A DNA stretch of 47,224 nucleotides, from the NCBI GenBank assembly GCA_910585715.1, contig CAJUEX010000023.1, positions 1 through 47,224 on the forward strand, given 5' to 3'. This document shows positions 9,358-18,695 of this stretch, in pieces. The translations under genes were made by a program, and so were the position numbers. The notes under the pieces were generated by a model, which was given only the letters and a program-made list of their open reading frames with translations, was not told the origin of the DNA and searched no databases. The DNA is from an uncultured Lachnospiraceae bacterium (GTDB lineage: Bacteria; Bacillota; Clostridia; Lachnospirales; Lachnospiraceae). Each line of letters opens with the position of its first letter. Within the stretch, counting starts at the first letter, position 1.

Positions 9358-9482
9358 AGCTTGTCTCCTTCTTCTGATACTGCTTTTTATCTGTTACCCG
9401 TGATTTATGTGTTCCTGAAAGTGTCCTTTTTTCATATGACAATATATATCAGCTCTTCTCTTTCGTTTCCAGTCATTCAGAC

Positions 9483-11429
9483 TTATTTAATCTTTATCTT
9501 TACCTTTGCTTTTTTATTGCTTCCGTCTGTAGAGGCTGCGGTGATTGTCACGGTTTTTCCCTTTCCAGCCTTTTTGGCTGTGACCTTGCCTTTTTTGCTG
9601 ACAGTTGCATATTTCTTATTGGAACTTTTCCATGTCAAAGTCTTGTTAGTGTTCTTTCCCGTAGTCTTTACCACAGCTTTAACGGTCATGGTCTTTCCTG
9701 CCTTTAAGGTTCTTTTGGGGGCAGTCATCTTTATGCTCTTTACTGCATGGCGCATAATCTGTACTTTTATCGAAGCCTTTTTGCCGCTGCCGTCCTTTGC
9801 CGTGGCTGTTATGGTCACTTTTTTTCCAATCCCTTTCTTTTTCAGGGTTATCTTTCCGTTTTTATCCACAGTGGCATATTTTTTGTTGCTGGTCTTCCAC
9901 TTGGCAGCTTTGTTTGTGGCATTTTGGGGGGTTACGTTCAGGGTCAGCTTTACCTTCTTTCCTGCCGCAAGCTTTTTGGAGGGGGCTTTGATTGCAAGCT
10001 TTTGGATTTTTATGTTGCCTTGATTTCCATCAAGCTGATTATCGCCATCTTTTTTCTCTTCTTCTCCGCTGTCACTTTTTAAAACCTTGTAGGAAAACTC
10101 TGACACATTGCTTTGCTGATAATTCTGACACATTGCAACCGCTTTCACAGTCATGTCACGATTGATGATAATTTCCCCTGTATAAAGAGCGCTTTCTACG
10201 GAAGGTATGGTTCCGTCCGTGGTATAGTATATGTCTGCCCCCACAGTGGCACAATTCAGGCTTAACTTTGTGTCTTTCATGACGCTGGTCCCTGATGGAA
10301 TGGAAGCAGAAGGATTTTCTGCTTTTTCTGCTGCATTTTGGCCGCTACTCCCATCATCCTTCATAGACCAGGCATCTGATGAAAGATTTATATGCAGAGC
10401 TGGACAAACTCCTTCATCGCTAATCCAGACAACAAAACCATCTGTATTAATCATCCCGTCGTAGTCAATACTTGCGGCGCGATAACCAGTTTTACCGTTG
10501 GAACGCAGCCACCACCAGCACTTATTTTCAAAAGTACTGCTGACGCTTTTCCTTACACCTCTTGTATTGGCATAGTCACTTACTTCCATTCTCCGGCTTA
10601 TGGATTCAATACCCTTATCACTACAAAATCCATATGACTCATTTTTCGCTTCTATGAAAGAAAGCAGATAAATTTTATCTTTTGTATCATTTCCACCTTC
10701 TATATCAGACGATAAATGATTCTCATTTACTGCATCCTGCTCTATGATGACACTTTTTTCCTTGCTGCTAAAAGCTGTATTATAGAAACTTTCATTCAGC
10801 CAGTTCCTAATAGTACAGTCTTCCCATGTAACAGATTTCTGTTCATCATTATAAGCCTTACAGTCAATTGCCTTATCCGCTACTACAAACAAGGTACTCC
10901 CGTCATTTTGCAGCACTCTCCACTTTATCCGTTCCCATTTAAAATAACGATAACCGTTGCATGCCGGCATCTTATTAAATTCACTTCCGCCATCGTTTGT
11001 ATCATCCCTACTGATTCTGCGGTATTTTGTTCCATTTATCCAGACATCTGCTCCAACATCTTCTTTTATTCCATATCTTTCTATCGTCTTATCAATGGCA
11101 GCAATCATGTTGCTGTCTGTCAATTCACTTTGGGGATAACTTCCAAAGTATATGTAGCTCCATGTGGTAGTGTCTTGTCTAAAATCTTTCGTATTGCAGT
11201 GATGGACCGGATTAAAAGGTATTCCTTCTTGAATGGTTCCATTCTCTGATACCCCCTGCTGTTCTTCACTCTCCGCCCCATGCTCATCCCCTTTAACAAT
11301 AATCTCCCCTTCCCGTTCCCCTGTCCCCTGGTTTCCGCTAATGGTTTCCGCAAAAGCAGTAACCTCCCGGGAGCCAATAAAAAGTGCTGTTGTTAACAGA
11401 AGGGACAAAATCTTTGTTACTCTCTTCAT
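9483..11429 (-). CDS. Paralog of the neighbouring DUF6273-like surface protein
   Basis: The 648-residue protein has the same architecture as its downstream neighbour: signal peptide (MKRVTKILSLLLTTALFIG, cleavage near AFAE), acidic linker, DUF6273-like domain (YIYFGSYPQSE, FKWERIKWRVLQNDGS, CWWWLRSNG), chitobiase-type domain (GADIYYTTDGTIPSVESALY) and two Lys-rich Ig-like domains. The DUF6273 parts are only moderately alike, whereas the first Ig-like domain is identical at DNA level. The gap to the next gene is about 125 bp with no terminator seen, so the two genes may be co-transcribed. The function is unknown; binding of extracellular glycans or host material is plausible for such modules but not shown. 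Confidence 0.85.
   Translation of the reverse strand: MKRVTKILSLLLTTALFIGSREVTAFAETISGNQGTGEREGEIIVKGDEHGAESEEQQGVSENGTIQEGIPFNPVHHCNTKDFRQDTTTWSYIYFGSYPQSELTDSNMIAAIDKTIERYGIKEDVGADVWINGTKYRRISRDDTNDGGSEFNKMPACNGYRYFKWERIKWRVLQNDGSTLFVVADKAIDCKAYNDEQKSVTWEDCTIRNWLNESFYNTAFSSKEKSVIIEQDAVNENHLSSDIEGGNDTKDKIYLLSFIEAKNESYGFCSDKGIESISRRMEVSDYANTRGVRKSVSSTFENKCWWWLRSNGKTGYRAASIDYDGMINTDGFVVWISDEGVCPALHINLSSDAWSMKDDGSSGQNAAEKAENPSASIPSGTSVMKDTKLSLNCATVGADIYYTTDGTIPSVESALYTGEIIINRDMTVKAVAMCQNYQQSNVSEFSYKVLKSDSGEEEKKDGDNQLDGNQGNIKIQKLAIKAPSKKLAAGKKVKLTLNVTPQNATNKAAKWKTSNKKYATVDKNGKITLKKKGIGKKVTITATAKDGSGKKASIKVQIMRHAVKSIKMTAPKRTLKAGKTMTVKAVVKTTGKNTNKTLTWKSSNKKYATVSKKGKVTAKKAGKGKTVTITAASTDGSNKKAKVKIKIK
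9772..10013 (-). repeat. 242-bp block identical to 7592-7833
   Basis: This is the second copy of the perfectly matching segment between the two paralogs, encoding the first Ig-like domain and the linker start. The abrupt loss of identity at both ends suggests recent gene conversion rather than selection on protein alone. Confidence 0.85.
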
Positions 11430-11480
11430 AATATCCTGCTTCTCCTTTTAGTATCTAATGTGAAAATCATGCTTTTTTCT

Positions 11481-14330
11481 TTAAAGGACTCCCTGAAATC
11501 CCCCTGACTTCTTTAATAATTTCTTATAACTTTTCTTCTTTGTAGCATGCACTTTCACCTTTACCTTGCCGCTCTTATAAAAAGCTTTCTTTCCTATGCT
11601 TTTTAATTTCCTGCTCCTTATGGTCACCGTTTTCAATTTTTTATTATAAGAAAATGCGTGTCTGCCAATTTTTTTTATTCCCTTTCCTATAGTGACCTTG
11701 CTTAACTTTCCGCATTTGCTAAAAGCATAATCTGACACTGTGGTTACTTTTGAACCAATGACTGCTGTTTTCATATTTTTACAGCCCATAAATGCCTGCT
11801 TCCCTATTCGGGTCACATATCCTCCTGCTGTGACCGTCTTAATCTTATTGTTTTTATAAAATGCCTTATTCCCCACAGCTGTTACTTTATATGTAATCTT
11901 TCCTGCCTTAACGGTTTTTGGTACTTTGACGGCAGTGCTGCTCTTTCCTTTTGCAAAACCCAAGAGCATTACGGTTCCCTCTCCATCTGCACGGCTGTCA
12001 GTTACCTGATAGCGATAATTTCCTTCTGAAAAAACCTCACCCTTTTCCAGCACCCTTCCAACATTGCCTCCCGATACGTTATTTGTCCCGACAGCTGCAG
12101 TATCATCTGGTCCCTTCCAATCGTTCTCCGGAACCTTTTCCGGCACTGTCTTAAACTCTACCACAAAACTGCCTGAAGGCTCCTTTGCATAGTATCCCAA
12201 CGCCGCTTCCACATAATAATAAATCTGATATTTTCCATTTTGGGTAAAGACTGGTTTTTTGGTGCTCCCGGCTGTATTGTAATTATTTTCGGATAACGGA
12301 ATTTCCATCGAGAAATATACCTTCCCCTGCTCTTGAGAAAAATCGTGCTCAAAGGTGTATTCCAATCCATTTCCCAAAATGGTCATATCTTTAAATAATC
12401 TTCCGGGCACTATCTCAGTAATAATCTCAATCTTTCCCTGAAAACCAGGGGCCTTTTCCAGTATCAAACTTTTTACTGTTTCATCTGCCACGTAAATTGT
12501 ATAGTCTTTTGCTGCTTTATCCAAATCAAAGATGTGCCAAATAGTCCATTCTTCTTTTTTAAATTTTTCTAAGTCATTCAATGCAATTTCATTAATTTTC
12601 GAAAAATTCATGCCGAGATATATTTTTTTTATATGGGTAACATATGTCAAAAACTCCCGAATATTTTCTGCATTTGCTAAAGTGAATTTATCACCAAGGT
12701 TTATTTTTTCCAGACTTTTATATACTCCAAACATTTGCCTCATATTTTTTGCAGCAGAAGTATCAAATTTCTCTCCCAGATCCAGTTCTTTCATCCTTCG
12801 ATTTCCACACATATAAAACATCCTATACATATCTGTTACATTACTTGTATCAAAGTAATTTCCCAAATCAAGTGAAACCAGTTTTCTAACTCCGCAAAAA
12901 GCAAACATGCTTGCCATATTAGTCACATTTGAGGTGTCAAAATGCTCTCCTAAATTCAACCGTTCCATTGCCCGGTTTCCACAGGACTCAAACATGCGTT
13001 CCATGTTCGTTACCTGTGAAGTATAAAATGAATCTCCCAAATCCAGCTCTTTCATACTGCTGTATCCACAGTCCCAAAACATATTCTGCATGTTTGTTAC
13101 ATTGGGCGTAGCAAATGCAGAACCCAAATTCAGGCTCACCATACTTTCATAGCCGCACCTTTCAAACATGCCAACCGTACTTTTACAGTTCGTCATAGTA
13201 AAATGATCTCCCAACGAAAGCTCACCCATAGCCATATAACCGCATTCATAAAACATATAATCTGCATTCTGAATACTGGAAGCATCAAATTTTTCTCCCA
13301 AATTCAACTCTTTCATCTTTTCATAACCGCATTCAGCAAACATCCATCTCATATCCGTTACATTGCTTGTATCAAATTTATCTCCTAAATCTAATTTTTC
13401 AATAGATCCTCTTCCACATTCATTAAACATCTTGTACATCTTCGTTACATTACTTGTATCAAATTTATCCCCCAGATCTAATTCTTTCATAGATTCTCTT
13501 CCACATCCTTTAAACATCCAGGTCATATCCGTTACATTGCTTGTATCAAATTTATCCCCCAAATCTAATTTTTCCATAGATTTGAACCCACATTCACAAA
13601 ACATCAAGGACATATCTGTTACATTGCTTGTATCAAATTTATCCCCCAGATCTAATTCTTTCATAGATTCACTTCCACATTTATAAAACATTCGTGACAT
13701 ATCGGTTACATCTGACACGTCCAGGTTTTCAATTCCCTTTAACTCACGAAGATTTATTAAATAGGAAAACAAGTTTTTGCTATTAGTATTCGCCTTTATC
13801 TTTCCTCCATCTTTTTTTGCAATTGTAACCTCATACATGCCTTCAAATTCATCACTTTTCACCGCCCATGCCATAATGGCATCCGAGTAGTTCTGAGCAA
13901 CTTCGCAACTGAATGCTCCTTCCGGTATTCTTCCAACATAACTTTCTGATGAAATCTCCAGCTTGACAATTTTAGACCTTTGAACAAAATAACCTACCAA
14001 AAATCCCATTCCCGCAGTGGCAACATTATCTTCCAATAATGTTTTCTCCCCACTTCCGGTACGTTCTGGCAATTCCTCTGAATTATCATTGGAAGATACC
14101 GAGTCCTTATCCCACACGGGCTCTTTTTTCTCTTCTTCATTCCATTCATCTGTCCAGCCCGCTTCATGCTTTATATCCGACGGTTCATTTGCTGAAACCG
14201 GAAGGACTTCCACAACCTTCCCTGCACCTGCTGCTGATACAGCTCTTACTTCTCCAGACAATATCTGTCCAGCCACAAGCGCTGCTGTTAACATGCTTAT
14301 CACATACTTTTTCTTCTTGTATTTTTTCAT
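11481..14330 (-). CDS. BspA-like surface protein with 29-residue DUF285-type repeats and LRR_5-type C-terminus
   Basis: The protein has about 949 residues, starting at the ATG at 14330 behind AGGGGGATAATC; the longer frame to 14429 lacks a ribosome binding site. A signal peptide (MKKYKKKKYVISMLTAAL) precedes an acidic linker. From about residue 195 to 560 come roughly twelve tandem repeats of 29 residues, pattern SMKELDLGDKFDTSNVTDM + xxMFxxCG, with a cysteine at the same place in the first ten. A linker domain follows, then BspA-type leucine-rich repeats (VGNKAFYKNNKIKTV, IGKQAFMGCKNMKT, IGRHAFSYNKKLKTV). In the family such proteins are secreted adhesins or binders. No sortase signal is seen. 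It is probably transcribed alone or together with the two DUF6273-like genes from the promoter at 14457. Confidence 0.85.
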   Translation of the reverse strand: MKKYKKKKYVISMLTAALVAGQILSGEVRAVSAAGAGKVVEVLPVSANEPSDIKHEAGWTDEWNEEEKKEPVWDKDSVSSNDNSEELPERTGSGEKTLLEDNVATAGMGFLVGYFVQRSKIVKLEISSESYVGRIPEGAFSCEVAQNYSDAIMAWAVKSDEFEGMYEVTIAKKDGGKIKANTNSKNLFSYLINLRELKGIENLDVSDVTDMSRMFYKCGSESMKELDLGDKFDTSNVTDMSLMFCECGFKSMEKLDLGDKFDTSNVTDMTWMFKGCGRESMKELDLGDKFDTSNVTKMYKMFNECGRGSIEKLDLGDKFDTSNVTDMRWMFAECGYEKMKELNLGEKFDASSIQNADYMFYECGYMAMGELSLGDHFTMTNCKSTVGMFERCGYESMVSLNLGSAFATPNVTNMQNMFWDCGYSSMKELDLGDSFYTSQVTNMERMFESCGNRAMERLNLGEHFDTSNVTNMASMFAFCGVRKLVSLDLGNYFDTSNVTDMYRMFYMCGNRRMKELDLGEKFDTSAAKNMRQMFGVYKSLEKINLGDKFTLANAENIREFLTYVTHIKKIYLGMNFSKINEIALNDLEKFKKEEWTIWHIFDLDKAAKDYTIYVADETVKSLILEKAPGFQGKIEIITEIVPGRLFKDMTILGNGLEYTFEHDFSQEQGKVYFSMEIPLSENNYNTAGSTKKPVFTQNGKYQIYYYVEAALGYYAKEPSGSFVVEFKTVPEKVPENDWKGPDDTAAVGTNNVSGGNVGRVLEKGEVFSEGNYRYQVTDSRADGEGTVMLLGFAKGKSSTAVKVPKTVKAGKITYKVTAVGNKAFYKNNKIKTVTAGGYVTRIGKQAFMGCKNMKTAVIGSKVTTVSDYAFSKCGKLSKVTIGKGIKKIGRHAFSYNKKLKTVTIRSRKLKSIGKKAFYKSGKVKVKVHATKKKSYKKLLKKSGGFQGVL

Positions 14331-14456
14331 GATTATCCCCCTTTTCTTAAATTCTTTTCTTTTTACTTGCATTTTTGTTTGGATATTACTCAAAGGACTT
14401 GTTGAAAATATTAAAAAATATTGAAACATTTCTTATATTGCATTTTATCATAATAA

Positions 14457-14484
14457 ATTATACAACGTAAAGATTTGTATACAA
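14457..14484 (-). promoter_or_regulatory. Likely sigma-A promoter of the BspA-like gene
   Basis: On the minus strand, TTGTAT (14479-14484), a 16-bp spacer and TATAAT (14457-14462) lie about 130 bases upstream of the start codon at 14330. The -35 overlaps a TTGTATACAA palindrome. The surrounding DNA is very AT-rich, so chance matches are possible. Confidence 0.5.
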
Positions 14485-14550
14485 CTTGTAATATTTTGTA
14501 AATTTATCTTTCCCAATTTAATTTTTACTAAATAAATATTATTTCCGTAC

Positions 14551-14595
14551 AAATAAAAAGTGCCCTTCAAGCCTATTCAGTCTTAAAGGACACTT
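14551..14595 (-). terminator. dnaJ terminator
   Basis: A 14-bp stem with three G-U pairs (14582-14595 with 14558-14571, AAGTGTCCTTTAAG in gene orientation) is followed by TTTTTATTTG. It starts 18 bases after the dnaJ stop and closes the heat-shock operon. Confidence 0.92.
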
Positions 14596-14613
14596 CCTTT
14601 TTTCCTGTTTTAT

Positions 14614-15783
14614 CTATTTAAAGAACCCTTTTTTCTTTTTCTCTTTTCCCTCTTTATTCCCTTCATCCTTAGAATTATTTTTTACTGCCTCCAAGGTATT
14701 GCCGGTTTCCTTATCATACTGGCGGAGTAGCTCTTTTGCTTCATGGGACAGTCTGTCAGGCACCTGCAACACAAGGGTTACATAATGGTCTCCCCTGACT
14801 TCCTTATTCCGAAGGGTAGGCACGCCCTTTCCTTTTAACCGCACCTTGGTATCGGTCTGGGTCCCGGGCTTTACGTCATAAATAACTTTGCCGTCTACAG
14901 TATCAATCATAATCTCGCCGCCAAGAGCAGCTACCGGGAAGCTGACCGGAACGGTTGAGAAGATATTATAATCCTGTCTTTGGAAGATGGGATGTCTCTG
15001 AACCACCACTTCCACAAGTAAATCTCCTCTGGGACCGCCGTTGGAACCCGGCTCTCCCTTATCCCGGATACGGATGCTCTGTCCATTGTCGATACCTGCC
15101 GGAACGGAAACCTGAATCTTTTTCTTGCTTGCAATGTAACCGGAACCATGACAGTCCGTGCACTTTTCTTTAATTACCTTTCCCGTGCCGCCGCAGTCGG
15201 GACAAGTCTGTACGTTCCGCATAGTTCCAAAGAAGGACTGCTGGGTAAAGACTACCTGACCTTTTCCGCCGCACTTGCTGCAGGTTTCTTTTGTAGTGCC
15301 CGGCTTTGCACCGCTTCCCTTACAGGTAGGGCATGGGTCCTTTAAGTTAAGCTCAATTTCCTTTTCCACGCCAAATACTGCTTCTTCAAAGCTGATGCGG
15401 ATGCTGGTACGCACATTGGCGCCCTTCATGGGACCGTTGCTGGTACGCCTGCTCCTGCCGCTTCCAAACAAATCGCCAAATATATCACCGAATATGTCGC
15501 CAAAATCAGCGCTGTTAAAATCAAAACCGCCGAATCCGCCGGCACCGCCGTTTTCAAAAGCAGCATGGCCAAACTGGTCATATTGTCTTTTCTTCTCCGG
15601 ATCACTTAAGATGGCATAAGCTTCCGAAGCTTCCTTAAATTTTTTCTCCGCTTCCGCATCTCCCGGATTCATATCCGGATGATACTTTTTCGCAAGGGCT
15701 CTATATGCTTTTTTAATTGCTGCTTCATCAGCATTTTTATCCACTCCAAGCACTTCATAGTAATCCCGTTTTTGTTCTGCCAT
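14614..15783 (-). CDS. dnaJ: Chaperone DnaJ (Hsp40)
   Basis: DnaJ delivers unfolded clients to DnaK and stimulates its ATPase. The 389-residue protein has the N-terminal J domain with KKYHPDMNPGD (HPD motif), then a Gly/Phe-rich region. Four zinc-binding CxxCxGxG repeats follow (CPTCKGSG, CSKCGGKG, CPDCGGTG, CTDCHGSG), then the C-terminal client-binding domains and a Lys-rich tail. This is a full-length type I DnaJ. The RBS GAGGAG sits 7 bases before ATG. It follows dnaK after a 336-bp gap, longer than the others in the operon, so some separate transcription or mRNA processing is possible. Confidence 0.97.
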   Translation of the reverse strand: MAEQKRDYYEVLGVDKNADEAAIKKAYRALAKKYHPDMNPGDAEAEKKFKEASEAYAILSDPEKKRQYDQFGHAAFENGGAGGFGGFDFNSADFGDIFGDIFGDLFGSGRSRRTSNGPMKGANVRTSIRISFEEAVFGVEKEIELNLKDPCPTCKGSGAKPGTTKETCSKCGGKGQVVFTQQSFFGTMRNVQTCPDCGGTGKVIKEKCTDCHGSGYIASKKKIQVSVPAGIDNGQSIRIRDKGEPGSNGGPRGDLLVEVVVQRHPIFQRQDYNIFSTVPVSFPVAALGGEIMIDTVDGKVIYDVKPGTQTDTKVRLKGKGVPTLRNKEVRGDHYVTLVLQVPDRLSHEAKELLRQYDKETGNTLEAVKNNSKDEGNKEGKEKKKKGFFK

Positions 15784-16119
15784 GTCGTTCTCCTCGATTC
15801 TATCTCTCTATCCTTATATTTATGTTGAAGTCAAAGACCCTGCTGTAAGCATGGGGTAGCAAACTTCTAAATCAAAACATTGCCATCACTAAAATATTTC
15901 TATCACTATAGTATTTTACCCTCGCAGCAGTGACCAAATGCCTACATACAATCACTTGGCTCATTGCTGGCGGGAATAAAATTCATATCAGTCATATAAT
16001 GTATCAGAAAGCACGCTAAAAATCAATATTTCATTTCTAAACAATTGATAAAGTTTTAAAATAACAGGAAGCGGGAAGTACCATATGGCTGTTTCCCCAT
16101 ATGGTACTTGATAAGTTTT
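15784..16119. other. 336-bp dnaK-dnaJ intergenic region
   Basis: It contains the perfect hairpin at 16076-16109 next to dnaK and otherwise AT-rich DNA. A possible TTGACT with weak -10 partners lies near the dnaJ start, but I see no convincing promoter and no second CIRCE. Confidence 0.5.
16076..16109 (-). terminator. Hairpin after dnaK, possible partial terminator or processing signal
   Basis: A 13-bp perfect stem (AAGTACCATATGG, 16076-16088 with 16097-16109) with an 8-base loop starts 11 bases after the dnaK stop. In gene orientation it is followed by CCCGCTTCC rather than a T tract, so it is a poor terminator. It could protect the 3' end of upstream mRNA and set the dnaK:dnaJ ratio (inference). 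Confidence 0.5.
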
Positions 16120-17979
16120 TTATACTTCTCTGTAATCTCCGTCCACTACATCGCCTTCCGGTGCCGGGCCTGTGGATTCTGCGCCGCCCATATCCGGTGC
16201 CGGACCGCCTGCTGCCTGAGCCTGCTCGTACATTTTGGTAAATAATGTCTGAGCGCTGTTCATAAGCTTTTCTTTCTTGGCATTCATTTCCGTCACCTGT
16301 TCCGGTGTCAGCTCGGAATCCTTTGTGGACTCTAAAAATGCCTTCAAATCTGCAAGGTCTGCTTCTACCGGAGCTTTCTCACTGTCGGATAATTTGTCGC
16401 CAACCTCGGACAATGCCTTTTCTGTCTGGAATACAAAGGAGTCTGCGTCATTTCTTGCATCGATTCCTTCTTTTCTTGCCTTATCCTGTGCTTCGTATTC
16501 TGCTGCTTCCTTAACAGCCTTTTCAATATCTGCGTCAGACATGTTGGAGCCTGCCGTAATGGTGATGTGCTGTTCTTTTCCGGTTCCCAAATCCTTGGCG
16601 GATACGTTTACAATACCGTTTGCGTCAATGTCAAAGGTAACCTCAATCTGTGGGATTCCTCTTGGAGCCGGAGCAATGCCGTCTAACCGGAACTGTCCGA
16701 GAGACTTGTTATCCTTTGCAAACTGTCTTTCACCCTGTACTACATTAATATCAACTGCGCTCTGATTGTCTGCTGCAGTGGAGAATACCTGACTTTTCTT
16801 TGTAGGAATGGTGGTGTTTCTTTCAATCAGCCTTGTTGCCACGCCGCCCATTGTCTCAATGGAAAGTGACAAAGGAGTTACATCCAGAAGAAGGATTTCG
16901 CCTGCTCCCGCATCTCCTGCCAGCTTACCGCCCTGGATGGAAGCGCCAAGTGCCACACATTCATCCGGATTCAGGGACTTGCTTGGTTCATGTCCGGTCA
17001 ACTGCTTTACTTTATCCTGAACTGCCGGAACACGGGTGGAACCGCCTACTAACAATACCTTTCCAAGCTCGGAAGCGGTAATGCCTGCATCTTTTAATGC
17101 CGTGGTAACCGGAACTGCAGTTCTTTCTACCAAATCGTGGGTCAATTCATCAAATTTTGCTCTTGTCAAGTTCATATCAAAGTGCTTTGGACCTTCTGCA
17201 GTTGCAGTGATAAATGGCAGGTTAATATTGGTGGTGGTAGCAGAGGATAACTCTTTCTTTGCTTTTTCTGCTGCTTCCTTTAATCTTTGAAGTGCCATCT
17301 TATCACCTGATAAGTCAATGCCTTCATTTTTCTTGAACTCTGCCAGCATGTAATCTGTAATCTTCTGGTCGAAATCATCACCGCCAAGACGATTGTCGCC
17401 TGCTGTGGATAATACTTCAATAACGCCTTCGCCGATTTCAATAATGGATACGTCAAATGTACCGCCGCCTAAGTCGTATACCATGATTTTCTGTTCTTTT
17501 TCGTTATCAAGTCCGTAAGCCAATGCTGCTGCTGTAGGCTCGTTGATAATACGTTTTACATCCAGGCCCGCAATTTTACCTGCATCCTTTGTGGCCTGAC
17601 GCTGTGCATCATTAAAGTAAGCAGGAACGGTAATAACTGCTTCCGTTACCTTTTCACCTAAATAACTTTCTGCATCAGCTTTTAATTTCTGTAAAATCAT
17701 AGCGGAAATTTCCTGTGGGGAATATTTCTTGTCATCAATTGCCTTCTTTACGTCCGTACCCATATCTCTCTTAATGGAAGAAATGGTTTTTTCCGCATTG
17801 GTGACTGCCTGACGCTTCGCCGGCTCACCAACCAGTCTTTCTCCTGTTTTGGTAAATGCCACTACAGACGGTGTGGTTCTGACGCCCTCCGTATTTGCTA
17901 TAACGGTAGGCTTGCCGCCTTCCATAACTGCTACACAACTGTTTGTTGTACCAAGGTCGATACCAATAATTTTGCTCAT
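16120..17979 (-). CDS. dnaK: Chaperone DnaK (Hsp70)
   Basis: DnaK is the ATP-driven Hsp70 that binds exposed hydrophobic segments. The 619-residue protein begins IIGIDLGTTNSCVAVMEGG, with the phosphate-binding DLGGGTFDVSI, the LVGGSTRVPAVQ segment and the substrate-binding domain with FDIDANGIVNVSAKD. It ends in the usual Ala/Gly/Pro-rich lid tail (GDVVDGDYREV). The 24-residue segment typical of Gram-negative DnaK appears absent, as expected for Bacillota. The RBS GGAGGG lies upstream of the ATG at 17979. It lies between grpE and dnaJ and is presumably driven by the hrcA promoter. Confidence 0.98.
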   Translation of the reverse strand: MSKIIGIDLGTTNSCVAVMEGGKPTVIANTEGVRTTPSVVAFTKTGERLVGEPAKRQAVTNAEKTISSIKRDMGTDVKKAIDDKKYSPQEISAMILQKLKADAESYLGEKVTEAVITVPAYFNDAQRQATKDAGKIAGLDVKRIINEPTAAALAYGLDNEKEQKIMVYDLGGGTFDVSIIEIGEGVIEVLSTAGDNRLGGDDFDQKITDYMLAEFKKNEGIDLSGDKMALQRLKEAAEKAKKELSSATTTNINLPFITATAEGPKHFDMNLTRAKFDELTHDLVERTAVPVTTALKDAGITASELGKVLLVGGSTRVPAVQDKVKQLTGHEPSKSLNPDECVALGASIQGGKLAGDAGAGEILLLDVTPLSLSIETMGGVATRLIERNTTIPTKKSQVFSTAADNQSAVDINVVQGERQFAKDNKSLGQFRLDGIAPAPRGIPQIEVTFDIDANGIVNVSAKDLGTGKEQHITITAGSNMSDADIEKAVKEAAEYEAQDKARKEGIDARNDADSFVFQTEKALSEVGDKLSDSEKAPVEADLADLKAFLESTKDSELTPEQVTEMNAKKEKLMNSAQTLFTKMYEQAQAAGGPAPDMGGAESTGPAPEGDVVDGDYREV

Positions 17980-18014
17980 AACTAAGCCCTCCTAAATGAT
18001 TTGATAAATTTTTT

Positions 18015-18680
18015 CTACTCCACTACAGCTACCATGCTGTGCCTTACTACTGTTTCTCTGTATTTATATCCTTTTTGCAGCTCCTGCGCCACGATGCCTG
18101 ATTCATATTCTTCACTTGCCACCTGCATCACTGCATTGTGAAGATCCGGATTAAATTCTGTTCCAACCGCTTCAATAGGCGTTACTCCCAGATTTTCCAG
18201 CTCTGTCATAAGCTGCTTGTAAATCATCTGCATTCCGTCGGCAAAAGCGCTTCCCTTTTCTTCCTCCCCTACTGACTGAAGACCTCTTTCAAAGTTGTCT
18301 ACCACCGGAAGGATTTTTTCGATGACGCTTTTTGCCCCGGTTTCAAACATGGCTGACTTTTCCTTCTCGGAACGCTTCCTGAAATTGTCAAATTCTGCCA
18401 TCTGACGCTTTACCCGGTCTTCTAACTCTTCAATTTTCTCTTTTGCCTTATCTTTTTTCTTTTCTTCTTTTTCTTTCTTCTTGAAAATCTTTTTATCTGT
18501 TTTCGTCTGTTCCTTATCCTGACTCTGTTCCCGGCCGCTTTCTTCTATTTCCTCCTCCGGTTCCTTTTCTTCCCCGGAAGCTTCTGGCTTTTCATCCGTT
18601 TTCTCTTGTGTATTTTCTGCTGTACCTGCCGTATCTTCTTCCTGCTCTTCTGAAATAATTTCCTTTTCCTGCTCTGCCAC
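18015..18680 (-). CDS. grpE: Nucleotide exchange factor GrpE
   Basis: GrpE releases ADP from DnaK. A long acidic/Lys-rich N-terminal region (about the first 95 residues) precedes the coiled coil (KEKIEELEDRVKRQMAEFDN) and the beta domain, which has FADGMQMIYKQLMTELENLG and ends QKGYKYRETVVRHSMVAVVE. I prefer the GTG at 18680: AAAGGG lies 9 bases before it, whereas the ATG at 18689 directly abuts that site. If the ATG is used, the protein has 224 residues. It lies 15 bases after hrcA and 35 bases before dnaK. Confidence 0.95.
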   Translation of the reverse strand: MAEQEKEIISEEQEEDTAGTAENTQEKTDEKPEASGEEKEPEEEIEESGREQSQDKEQTKTDKKIFKKKEKEEKKKDKAKEKIEELEDRVKRQMAEFDNFRKRSEKEKSAMFETGAKSVIEKILPVVDNFERGLQSVGEEEKGSAFADGMQMIYKQLMTELENLGVTPIEAVGTEFNPDLHNAVMQVASEEYESGIVAQELQKGYKYRETVVRHSMVAVVE

Positions 18681-18695
18681 TTGCTTCATCCCTTT

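Noticed and set aside
16076..16109. dnaK 3' hairpin as a member of the R1/R4 family because of CATATGGTA
   Set aside because: Only nine bases are shared, there is no core, and CATATG palindromes occur by chance.
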